Under the pieces are notes generated by a model. That model searched no databases and had not been told where the DNA came from. It saw only the letters and a list, made by a program, of their open reading frames with translations. A program made the position numbers and the translations under genes. A stretch of DNA of 64,000 bases. It comes from Dryocola clanedunensis_A. Its GTDB lineage: Bacteria; Pseudomonadota; Gammaproteobacteria; Enterobacterales; Enterobacteriaceae. Of this stretch, positions 44,015 to 51,040 are shown in pieces; the stretch's first letter is position 1, and every line of letters starts with the position of its first letter. The stretch is taken from NCBI GenBank assembly GCA_038405435.1, contig JBBYHZ010000005.1, one strand, 5' to 3'.

Positions 44015-44214
44015 TCTCTACGGCGAAATCAGGAGCTTAGTTTCTTTTTGATTGTCGCGGCGTCAACACACCTTTATTCTTATCAACGGTGGTGCTGACG
44101 GGGCAACCTTCGGGTTGGCCAGCTATCGTAGAGAGTCTGGTATTCCTACCCCCGTTAGCGCCACCACCCCGAGCGTAGGAACTCAAGTGGTGGTATGTAA
44201 ATAACTCTCTACGG
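43997..44214 (+). ncRNA. P4-like leader with cI-type antisense RNA segments
   Basis: Three short segments stand out. A: GCGTAGGAAC (43997-44006) plus ACTCTCTACGG (44013-44023). B: CGTAGAGAGT (44127-44136) and the following CTGGTATTCCTACCCCC, complementary to A over roughly 24 of 28 positions. C: again GCGTAGGAAC (44173-44182) plus ACTCTCTACGG (44204-44214). A stem with a TTCG loop (GGCAACC/GGTTGGCC, 44102-44120) sits just before B. In satellite P4 the immunity factor is the small cI RNA, whose seqB pairs with seqA and seqC of the leader to stop transcription. The layout here is the same. The frame through 44080-44178 also reads VVLTGQPSGWP, a motif of the P4-associated Ash family, without a clear start codon. 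Confidence 0.55.
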
Positions 44215-44225
44215 AGTTCACTATC

Positions 44226-44657
44226 ATGCTTTCAACTCACAATATTTCTCAGCCGCAACCAAACGACGCCCTGCTTTCCCCGATTACCGCCAGCATGGAT
44301 CTGTTTCAGCTTCTGGACGTGTGCGAATCCCTTGCCGACGAGCTAATTGAATGCAAAACAGCAACCGAACAACAGGCGCTTTGCGGGCGCATCGCCCACT
44401 GTCTGGAAGTGATGAAAACGACCTTTGACCAGCCGCTGCCCGCGTATCTGGTAGAACGCCTCACCGTCGATAAAGAAGTGAAAATACAGGTGAACCACGA
44501 CTCAGAAATACAACGCCAGTATTGCCACGCGCTGACGCAAACTTTATTGAGCCGCGCCCATACCCTTGAGGTGAACCGCGCCTTAACCGGCATGCTGTTT
44601 GAGCTGATTAATGAACTGGTCGAGGATTTACAGGCACCGCGCTTTCTGCGCGGATAG
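44226..44657 (+). CDS. Uncharacterised protein behind the P4-like leader
   Basis: 143 aa, not recognised. It is mostly helical and soluble, Leu- and Glu-rich, with MDLFQLLDVCESLADEL, a Cys in CGRIAHCLEVM, and a C-terminal helix ALTGMLFELINELVEDL. The start at 44226 comes 12 nt after the C segment of the leader, with CTACGGAG as ribosome site, so the RNA switch should control this gene. In P4 the corresponding position holds early-operon genes. A hairpin follows the stop. Confidence 0.7.
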   Translation: MLSTHNISQPQPNDALLSPITASMDLFQLLDVCESLADELIECKTATEQQALCGRIAHCLEVMKTTFDQPLPAYLVERLTVDKEVKIQVNHDSEIQRQYCHALTQTLLSRAHTLEVNRALTGMLFELINELVEDLQAPRFLRG

Positions 44658-44667
44658 GTGAGATTGG

Positions 44668-44692
44668 TTGGCGGGTAAGCGTTGCCCGCCAA
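44668..44692 (+). terminator. Hairpin after the 143-aa gene
   Basis: Arms TTGGCGGG and CCCGCCAA around TAAGCGTTG. There is no T run after it, so it could be a Rho-assisted end or an RNA-stability element. Confidence 0.4.
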
Positions 44693-44892
44693 AGCGGCAC
44701 CGAGGTTAGTGCATCAGGTAATCACATGGAACGATGTTCTGAGCCAATGCAGGGAAAGCCATCATCCGTTACAGGGCTTCTGCTTTGATCGACTTATGTA
44801 CTCAGCTCTACGCGTCCGGTGTCGTTACCTGGCACAGTCCCGGTGATTAAAGGTATAATCCCCCGCATTACTTAACTGGTTCAGAAACGATC

Positions 44893-45432
44893 ATGACAAA
44901 ACTCACCCTACAAGAGCAGATGCTGAAAGCTGGCTTAGTGACCAGCAAGAAGATGGCCAAAGTGCAAAAAACGGCCAAAAAATCACGCGTTCAGGCGCGC
45001 GAGGCCAGAGAGGCCGTTGAAGAGAACAAGAAGGCGCAGCTTGAGCGTGATAAAGAGTTAAGCGAGCAGCAAAAGCAGGCCGCGTTAGCGAAAGAATTTA
45101 AAGCTCAGGTTAAGCAATTAATCGAAATGAACAGAATCGTTATTGCCAGAGGCGATATCGGCTATAACTTCACGGACAATAATTTAATTAAAAAAGTCTA
45201 CGTGGATAAAGCAACCCAGGCCCAGCTTATTAACGGCCGCCTTGCCATTGCCCGACTGTCTACAGATAAAAATGGTGACAGCGAGTATGCAATTATCCCC
45301 GCAAGCGTAGCCGACAAAATTGCCCAGCGTGACGCGAGCAGTATCGTATTAAACAGCGCGCTAAGCACCGAAGAACAGGATGAAGAAGATCCGTACGCGG
45401 ACTTTAAAGTGCCTGATGATTTGATGTGGTAA
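44893..45432 (+). CDS. yaiL: DUF2058 nucleoprotein, YaiL-like
   Basis: 179 aa, the same length as E. coli YaiL, and very similar to it over the whole length. The N-terminal third is a basic coiled region (KKSRVQAREAREAVEENKKAQLERDKEL). The C-terminal domain shows IARGDIGYNFTDNNLIKKVYVD and ends EEDPYADFKVPDDLMW. Relatives associate with nucleic acid; the role is unknown. A TATAAT at 44854-44859 may be its -10. In E. coli yaiL lies far away, so this is a moved or second copy. Confidence 0.9.
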   Translation: MTKLTLQEQMLKAGLVTSKKMAKVQKTAKKSRVQAREAREAVEENKKAQLERDKELSEQQKQAALAKEFKAQVKQLIEMNRIVIARGDIGYNFTDNNLIKKVYVDKATQAQLINGRLAIARLSTDKNGDSEYAIIPASVADKIAQRDASSIVLNSALSTEEQDEEDPYADFKVPDDLMW

Positions 45433-45648
45433 TTAGCATTTAACAGAGATGTGCAGGGCGATGGATTTTATTTCATTGCCCTTTTGCAAATTTTGACCTT
45501 AAGTCATGCACGTTTAAATCCCACCGATCAGATATCAATGATGCTGGCATCTGGCATCTGAGAAGTAGCAATGAGTCGACTGCCCGCATATGGAACACCG
45601 ACCCAAAGTTCTGGTTATCGAACAATGCCACGTTCTCAGAGTATATCT

Positions 45649-45909
45649 TTAACCTCGCCCATCTTTGGGAACGAGAAAATAAAAAGCAAAAGGTGATGAG
45701 CCAATTATTGTGAACATAATACTGTAAATGGCAACCCACGCGCCTTGAATGATGAAGAGTGATGCACTCCATTGTTCCATTGGCATATTATACTGCTCCT
45801 CAACGCCTTCGAAGGTCACACTTGAGACTGCCGAAAAAACAATTATAAAAACAATAGCAACTGCAATCAGGAATTTTTTCCCTTCGCGAGTTTTGAATAT
45901 TTTCAACAT
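45649..45909 (-). CDS. Small membrane protein, unknown
   Basis: 86 aa from ATG 45909, which follows a strong GAGGGAAGGG. Two hydrophobic segments, FLIAVAIVFIIVFSAVSSV (about 13-31) and a second of about 25 residues (45-70, ending SPFAFYFLV). A basic N-terminus (KIFKTREGKK) suggests it faces the cytosol. No family recognised. Codons are A/T-rich compared with the flanking genes, a sign of transfer. Confidence 0.5.
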   Translation of the reverse strand: MLKIFKTREGKKFLIAVAIVFIIVFSAVSSVTFEGVEEQYNMPMEQWSASLFIIQGAWVAIYSIMFTIIGSSPFAFYFLVPKDGRG

Positions 45910-46263
45910 AACCCTTCCCTCACAGATGGTTTTAATTAGTACAGCCGTTATGAAACCGTAGTCTGGCAAAACGTCACCAAAAAATGTGATCCAGGCCCAT
46001 CTCTGAAGATATTTCCGAATGAGCCGAAACTACGGTTTCCAGCCATGTTCAGAAGTCGGCCGCAAGCTTTGTCTGACAAGGTTATCGGCACCAGGGCTCG
46101 AATTAAAGTATTTATTTGCACCAAAAGTGATATTTCAGCTGGTACCGGTTAAGCAGAAAGCCGCAACGTTTATGAACAGCACAATTTCCATTCACTCATG
46201 CAGCGAGCTGAAGTGCGCTTATGGTAGCTTATAGCCTCCCGCATTATGTTGAAGGTGCTATGT
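45910..46263. other. Gene-free stretch before fosA
   Basis: 354 nt without a gene I can support. It holds the promoter of the small membrane gene on one side and that of fosA on the other. A short plus-strand reading frame at 46019-46234 lacks a ribosome site and family signs. Confidence 0.5.
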
Positions 46264-46662
46264 ATGCTGAGCGGTCTAAACCACATAACCATTGCCGTAA
46301 GTGATGTTACGAGAAGCTTCGATTTTTATGTCAACACGCTTGGTTTTGTCCCAAAGGCAAGATGGGCCAGCGGGGCTTATCTTTGTCTTGGTAGCCTGTG
46401 GCTGTGCCTTTCCGCTGACGCAGTGGCCCCTCAGGAAGATTACACTCATTACGCATTCAGCATCCGCAGCGAAGACTTCGATGCGTTTGCTGCTCAGCTG
46501 AAGTCATCGGGCGTCAAAGAGTGGAAAACAAACAAGAGTGAAGGAAAATCTATCTACTTCCTTGACCCTGATGGCCACAAGCTGGAAATACATGACGGCG
46601 ATCTGGAGAGCCGCCTCAACGCCTGCATGAGGCAGCCTTATGAAAAAATGGAATTTTTCTGA
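46264..46662 (+). CDS. fosA: FosA-family fosfomycin glutathione transferase
   Basis: 132 aa, a glyoxalase-fold Mn2+/K+ enzyme that adds glutathione to fosfomycin. The metal ligands are H7 (GLNHITIAV), H62 (YTHYAF) and E108 (DGHKLEIH). The catalytic T9 is kept, as are the potassium-loop and substrate residues K88, S92, E93, S96, Y98 and R117. Relatives in Klebsiella and Enterobacter are chromosomal and give low-level intrinsic resistance. The start at 46264 (MLSGLN) fits the family; an in-frame ATG at 46246 is less likely. Confidence 0.92.
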   Translation: MLSGLNHITIAVSDVTRSFDFYVNTLGFVPKARWASGAYLCLGSLWLCLSADAVAPQEDYTHYAFSIRSEDFDAFAAQLKSSGVKEWKTNKSEGKSIYFLDPDGHKLEIHDGDLESRLNACMRQPYEKMEFF

Positions 46663-46709
46663 TGTCTTGAAACTGAACGGTTATTTTATGCGTAGGGTTT
46701 CTTAAAAAT

Positions 46710-46994
46710 TTAATGCTTCGCCAGCTCAATAAAAAATGCTGGATTATCCCGGATGGTAGCCAGTACCTTTGCCGCCAGGCCAGTTGGGTTACGCCTTTTA
46801 GCCTCCCAGCTTTTTATCGTATCAACGCTGGTACCCAGCGCATTTGCCATCTCGCTCTGGGTAACGTTAAGCTGCTCCCTTATCGCCTTCACATCAGCAA
46901 TTTCATAACGGGTAACCCTTGCTGGTTCCTTAATGCCGTTCTTAATATCTACGGCTTCTTCAAGCGACGTTTTCAGATCGTCAAAAAAACTCAT
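46710..46994 (-). CDS. XRE-family antitoxin of a type II TA pair
   Basis: 94 aa, like NadS and HigA-type antitoxins. The helix-turn-helix lies in the C-terminal half: AIREQLNVTQSEMANALGTS then VDTIKSWEAKRRNPTG. I start at ATG 46994 (MSFFDDLK), with GAGG just before; an in-frame ATG at 47006 would overlap the toxin by 11 nt. It follows the toxin gene by 1 nt, the reverse of the common order but typical for HigBA-like pairs. Confidence 0.85.
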   Translation of the reverse strand: MSFFDDLKTSLEEAVDIKNGIKEPARVTRYEIADVKAIREQLNVTQSEMANALGTSVDTIKSWEAKRRNPTGLAAKVLATIRDNPAFFIELAKH

Positions 46995-46995
46995 T

Positions 46996-47331
46996 TCATA
47001 CCTCATCTTTCAGCAACTTCGTCAGTTTTTTTAGCTCTGCTTTTTCCACATCGGTCAGGCTATCTTTACTACTTTTCGGATAGGCCATCACAAGATAGAT
47101 AATTTCTTCCGTCGCCAGAAAATAAATAACCCTTGCGCTGCTACTCTTTCCCTGGCAGCCAGTTGCCATCCTTATTTTTCTCAGCCCGCCGGTTTGCCGT
47201 ATCAGATCGCCTCTTTCAGGAAAGGCGATAAGCATCTTCTGAAGCTCCCTTAGCTCCTCATCCGTTGCCATCCGTTTTATCTGACGGGTAAACATTGCAG
47301 TCTCGATAAATTCTATCGCATGGCACATCAT
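46996..47331 (-). CDS. RelE/HigB-like toxin
   Basis: 111 aa. Conserved RelE-fold features: IETAMFTRQIKRMATDEEL at the N-terminus, GGLRKIRMA in the middle strand, ARVIYFL, and the C-terminal block IYLVMAYPKSSKDSLTD followed by a charged helix. Such toxins cut mRNA at the ribosome. It is the first gene of the pair, with GGAGAG before tandem ATG codons. Confidence 0.85.
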   Translation of the reverse strand: MMCHAIEFIETAMFTRQIKRMATDEELRELQKMLIAFPERGDLIRQTGGLRKIRMATGCQGKSSSARVIYFLATEEIIYLVMAYPKSSKDSLTDVEKAELKKLTKLLKDEV

Positions 47332-47347
47332 CAACTCTCCATGTAAG

Positions 47348-47380
47348 GTACAGAGTACACCAATATGCGTACCAGGTACA
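47348..47380. promoter_or_regulatory. Palindromes at the toxin-antitoxin promoter
   Basis: GGTACAGAGTACACC and TACCAGGTA lie 17-50 nt upstream of the toxin start. Repeated GTAC-centred inverted repeats here fit an autoregulatory operator for the XRE antitoxin. From 47381 to 47505 I see nothing further. Confidence 0.4.
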
Positions 47381-47505
47381 CTTTAAAGAGCAAACCTATG
47401 CACAGCCAGATATCTGCAAAACGAGATGATTTAACTTCGGGAGATCTCGCAAATAGTAATTATTTCTGACGTAACCAGCAGATTATGAAGAGGGGCAGCC
47501 CCCCA

Positions 47506-48306
47506 CTAAGAGCCTTTTCCCAGACATCGCACATACCTCTCCCCGGAGCGCTGCACGATTTCGTCCGCCCTTTCCTTTATATCCTTGCCTTCGAACGCGC
47601 CGTAGAGTTTCTTAAACTTCACGCCGCTCAGGCGACGCGTGATCTCGCGGACCGTCTCTGCTGCAAGCGGCAGCATATTTGGGTAGCTCCACATAAAGGA
47701 GACGGCGTCCGCGCCCGGCGTGACCTGAAGGATATCCCCTGACAGCAGCACCCCTTCGCCCTGCTGCCAGTGGAGTACGCTGCCGCCCGCGAAGTGGCCG
47801 CCGAGGCGCATCAGGGTGACATCGCTGGTCAGCTTAAGGGTGTCTCCTTCCCAGAGGGTAACGTGAGGGCTGTCGCGCATGATCCACTCCCGGTCGCTGG
47901 CATGAAGATAAATAGGGGCGTCAAACGCTTCGGCCCAGTCCTGCATGGTGGTGTAGTAATGAGGATGCGAGATGGCGATGGCTTTCAGCCCGCCGAGGGC
48001 GGATACCAGCGTTCTGGTGGCGTCGTCGAGGATGGCGATACAGTCCCAAAGAATATTGCCTTCCGGGGTTCGTACGATAAAAGCCCGCTGGCCAATGGCA
48101 AAATCAGGGACGGTGCGGATGCTGAGGAGATCGGCCTCGTGCTGCTTCCATTTATTGGTATGCGTTGCAATCAGGGTATCGAAATCCACCCATTTCTGCC
48201 CTGCGGCTGGCACATACTGACGCTCGTCTTCGCAGATCTTGCAGCGTTGGGGATGGGAACCGCTGACGTCGTAAGACGTTCCGCAGGCTTTGCATAATGC
48301 GATCAT
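47506..48306 (-). CDS. MBL-fold protein with zinc ribbon and degenerate metal site
   Basis: 266 aa. The N-terminus has a four-Cys ribbon (C5, C8, C22, C25). The rest is a metallo-beta-lactamase fold: HPHYYTT at 114-120 stands where HxHxDH is usual, H171 is in RLGGHFAGGS, D191 in LLSGDILQV, and the last metal His is replaced by AFEG (237-240). So two of the usual ligands are missing; the protein may bind one metal or none. ATG 48306 follows a GGAG at some distance. Substrate unknown. Confidence 0.82.
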   Translation of the reverse strand: MIALCKACGTSYDVSGSHPQRCKICEDERQYVPAAGQKWVDFDTLIATHTNKWKQHEADLLSIRTVPDFAIGQRAFIVRTPEGNILWDCIAILDDATRTLVSALGGLKAIAISHPHYYTTMQDWAEAFDAPIYLHASDREWIMRDSPHVTLWEGDTLKLTSDVTLMRLGGHFAGGSVLHWQQGEGVLLSGDILQVTPGADAVSFMWSYPNMLPLAAETVREITRRLSGVKFKKLYGAFEGKDIKERADEIVQRSGERYVRCLGKGS

Positions 48307-48406
48307 TGAGGGGCGTTCTCCGTTCCGGTTAGCTAATATCAGTCTGGCACACCGATAGAAGGTCATGTACCAGATAATGCTGCCGATCAGGCTACGAAGG
48401 AGTTAT

Positions 48407-49090
48407 TCAGAAAGGGCTGGCATGACGGGCATGGACTGACTTTTCGCTGGCGGGATGCACAAAGTGGAGCTCGCTGGCATGCAGCATCAGGCGCGGGGCG
48501 TGCTCCGTGCCCGGTCGCAGCAGCCCGCCGTAGAGATCGCATCCCAGAATAGGATGGCCCAGCTGCTGGCAGTGGATGCGCAGCTGGTGCGTACGCCCGG
48601 TCTCCGGCGTTAGCTCGACCCGCGTTAGCGGCAGCAAATCGCGGTAAAAGCGCTCAACAACCCGATAGCGGGAGCGCGCGGGCTTGCCGTTGACCGCGCA
48701 AATCGACATCAACGGAAACAGCGCCGGATCTTTGGCTATCGGCGCGTCTATCACCCCTTCGTCGTTGTCCAGGTGCCCGCAAAGCAGCGCGCTGTAAACC
48801 TTACTGACGGTGCGCTGGCTGAACTGATGGCAAAGCGCGGCGTTGATAGCCTTGTTGCGGGCAACCACCATCAGCCCGGAAGTGCCGAAATCAAGCCGGT
48901 GGACCAGGGTACAGCCGGGGAAGATCTTTACCAGCCGGTGATGTACGGAATCGAGATTCTGCGGATTTTTCCCCGACAGGCTCAGCAGCCCGGCGGGTTT
49001 GTTAATAAGCACCAGGTGCTCGTCCTGACAGAGGATCTCGATCTCGTCATGGCACGGCGGGGCAATAAAAGTATCGATAATCGTAGACAT
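48407..49090 (-). CDS. RluA-family pseudouridine synthase
   Basis: 227 aa. The catalytic Asp is D67 in VHRLDFGTSGLMV. Other blocks: VLINKPAGLLSLSG, SKVYSALLCG and TGRTHQLRIHCQQLGHPILGC. It resembles RluA (23S rRNA U746 and tRNA U32), but RluA proper lies elsewhere in E. coli, so this may be a paralogue with another target. The start at 49090 has no clear ribosome site. Confidence 0.88.
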   Translation of the reverse strand: MSTIIDTFIAPPCHDEIEILCQDEHLVLINKPAGLLSLSGKNPQNLDSVHHRLVKIFPGCTLVHRLDFGTSGLMVVARNKAINAALCHQFSQRTVSKVYSALLCGHLDNDEGVIDAPIAKDPALFPLMSICAVNGKPARSRYRVVERFYRDLLPLTRVELTPETGRTHQLRIHCQQLGHPILGCDLYGGLLRPGTEHAPRLMLHASELHFVHPASEKSVHARHASPF

Positions 49091-49238
49091 CAGGCGGCCC
49101 GGCTGGAGAGTGGCAGCGGATAGTACCGAATTTCCCGGCGGCTGGCGAATCTGGCCGCTGGCTTTGGACCGTCGATAACTCATATGGTACTTCGCTGTTG
49201 GACGCACAGACAGCCTGAAGCATCCCCGCATTTTCCAA

Positions 49239-49270
49239 TAAAAAGGGCCGCCGCAAGGCAGCCCGTTTTC
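49239..49270 (-). terminator. puuP terminator
   Basis: AAAAGGGCCGCC and GGCAGCCCGTTTT form a stem with GCAA loop and A/T runs on both sides. It lies between puuP and the RluA-like gene. Confidence 0.85.
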
Positions 49271-49287
49271 TTATTTAATAGTTTAAA

Positions 49288-50676
49288 TCACTCCCAGGCC
49301 CGCTCGGCCCTGGTTGCATCGAACTGTGGCGGGGGCTTGCGGAACAGGCCGGTCAGATAAGCCAGATACCCCAGCCCCACCGCGGCCCAGACCAGGCCCA
49401 GCGTTAAGGATGTCGACTCCAGGTTAATCCACAGCACCGCCACCGTTATTGCGCCGGTCAGCGGCAGGATCAGGTAGTGGAATTTATCCTTCCAGGTTTT
49501 GTTGCGGCCTTCACGGCGCCAGAAATGGTTGATCACCGAGATGTTCACGAAGGTAAAGGCCACCAGCGCGCCGAAGTTAATCAGTGCGGTTGCGGTCACC
49601 AGATCGAAGAACAGCGCGGAAAGCGCCACCACGCCAACCATCAGCACGTTGAGTGCCGGAGTGCGCCATTTCGGGTGGACGTAGCCGAAATACTTCTCCG
49701 GGAAGACGTTGTCGCGCCCCATCACGTACAGCAAGCGCGAGACGCTGGCGTGCGAGGCCAGCCCCGAAGCCAGCGTATTCACGAAGGTTGTACACAGGAA
49801 GATGGACTGGAACAGCTTGCCGCCCACGTACAGGGCGATTTCCGGCAGCGCCGCGTCCGGATCCTTAAAGCGGCTATTGTCCGGGAAGAAGAGCTGCATA
49901 AAGAACGATGCGGCAATGAAAATAATCCCGCCGTAAACGGCCGTCAGGAAGATGGCTTTGGGGATAGTGCGCGCGGCGTCCGGCGTTTCTTCAGAAAGCG
50001 TGGTCACCGCATCGAAGCCCAGGAACGAGAAGCAGACTATCGTCGCCCCCGTAATAATGGGGATGAGGTGCGCGTTCTGGCTGATGAACGGCTGCAGCGA
50101 CCAGACGGAGCCAACGCCCTCGCCTTTATGCAGCCCCTGCACGACGAGAAAAATAAACACCACCATGATGCAAATCTGCACCAGCACGAACAGGGTGTTG
50201 AAGTTCGCCACCAGATTGACGCTTTTCAGGTTGGCGGCGGTTAGGATGGCCACGAAGCTCACCACCCAGACCCACGGCGGCACCTCCGGGAACAGCGCCG
50301 AGAGATAGATTTTTGCCAGCAGGACGTTAATCATCGGCAGGAACAGGTAGTCCAGCAGCGACGACCAGCCCACCATAAAGCCCACGTGAGGGCCAATGGC
50401 CTTCTGGGCATAGGTATAGGCTGAACCGGCCTGGGGGAACTGGCGCACCAGCTTGCCGTAGCTGATAGCGGTAAACAGCACGCCCGCCAGCGCAAGCAGG
50501 TAGGACGCCGGGACGTGGCCGTCGCTGATGCCGGACACAATCCCGAAGGTATCAAACACCGTCATTGGCGTGAGGTAGGCAAGCCCCATCATCACCACCT
50601 GCCAGAGTTTTAAAGATTTGCGCAGCTGCGGCTTTCCCGCCTGCGACGGATTTTCTAAAGAAGAGTTAGTCGCCAT
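49288..50676 (-). CDS. puuP: Putrescine importer PuuP
   Basis: An APC-superfamily proton symporter, 462 aa (461 in E. coli), 12 helices. It imports putrescine as a carbon and nitrogen source. Conserved blocks are VFDTFGIVSGISDGHVPASY, FSFLGFDAVTTLSEE and ASGLASHASVSRLLYVMGRD. The ATG has GGCAAGG upstream and overlaps a small upstream ORF by 11 nt. It is in the same direction as puuA. Confidence 0.97.
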   Translation of the reverse strand: MATNSSLENPSQAGKPQLRKSLKLWQVVMMGLAYLTPMTVFDTFGIVSGISDGHVPASYLLALAGVLFTAISYGKLVRQFPQAGSAYTYAQKAIGPHVGFMVGWSSLLDYLFLPMINVLLAKIYLSALFPEVPPWVWVVSFVAILTAANLKSVNLVANFNTLFVLVQICIMVVFIFLVVQGLHKGEGVGSVWSLQPFISQNAHLIPIITGATIVCFSFLGFDAVTTLSEETPDAARTIPKAIFLTAVYGGIIFIAASFFMQLFFPDNSRFKDPDAALPEIALYVGGKLFQSIFLCTTFVNTLASGLASHASVSRLLYVMGRDNVFPEKYFGYVHPKWRTPALNVLMVGVVALSALFFDLVTATALINFGALVAFTFVNISVINHFWRREGRNKTWKDKFHYLILPLTGAITVAVLWINLESTSLTLGLVWAAVGLGYLAYLTGLFRKPPPQFDATRAERAWE

Positions 50677-50863
50677 GACCTTGCCCCCCCATGCACGCGG
50701 AGGTTTGCGATGAAATCGTCGTTATGGCAAACCTGCTCAGGCTGGGGGTGAGGCGTGGATCCAGAGGGATAAAAATCGGGCCGTGACCGTGAACAGGTCC
50801 GTCGTAATCAATGCGGCAGCGGCATTCGCCCTCGCCGTGCGGGTATTTGAACATCTGCATCAT
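50666..50863 (-). CDS. Possible small ORF between puuA and puuP
   Basis: 65 codons from ATG 50863, with GAGGATGGAG before it. Contains a His/Cys-rich start (KYPHGEGECRCRIDYDGPVHGHG). Its stop overlaps the puuP start in another frame. E. coli has a shorter puuA-puuP gap and no annotated gene there that I know of. It may be a leader peptide or chance; unrecognised. Confidence 0.35.
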   Translation of the reverse strand: MMQMFKYPHGEGECRCRIDYDGPVHGHGPIFIPLDPRLTPSLSRFAITTISSQTSACMGGQGHGD

Positions 50864-51040
50864 CTCCATCCTCGTCATACATTTTGTCGAACTGAAGACC
50901 CGTTGCCGCGTGCTCCGTGATGCGCCTCAGGGAAATGGCAGGGTAATCCTGCAATGTTGTCGGTCCGGCTCCGCTCAGACCTTATGATGCTGCATAATTT
51001 TTTCTGCCGGGCGGCGGCAGCCACCCCGGCATGGCTCTGC

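Noticed and set aside
45473..45772. Minus-strand frame overlapping the small membrane gene
   Set aside because: It overlaps the better supported 45649-45909 gene, lacks a ribosome site and has no recognisable domain.
46019..46234. 71-codon plus-strand frame before fosA
   Set aside because: No ribosome site, no hydrophobic or domain pattern, short.
43686..47470. Integrase or primase of a P4-like element
   Set aside because: No long plus- or minus-strand frame with such features exists in the interval; only the leader and one gene remain.
48306..48366. Upstream start for the MBL-fold gene
   Set aside because: The extra 20 residues lack a ribosome site and precede the conserved CKACG ribbon; ATG 48306 is the better choice.
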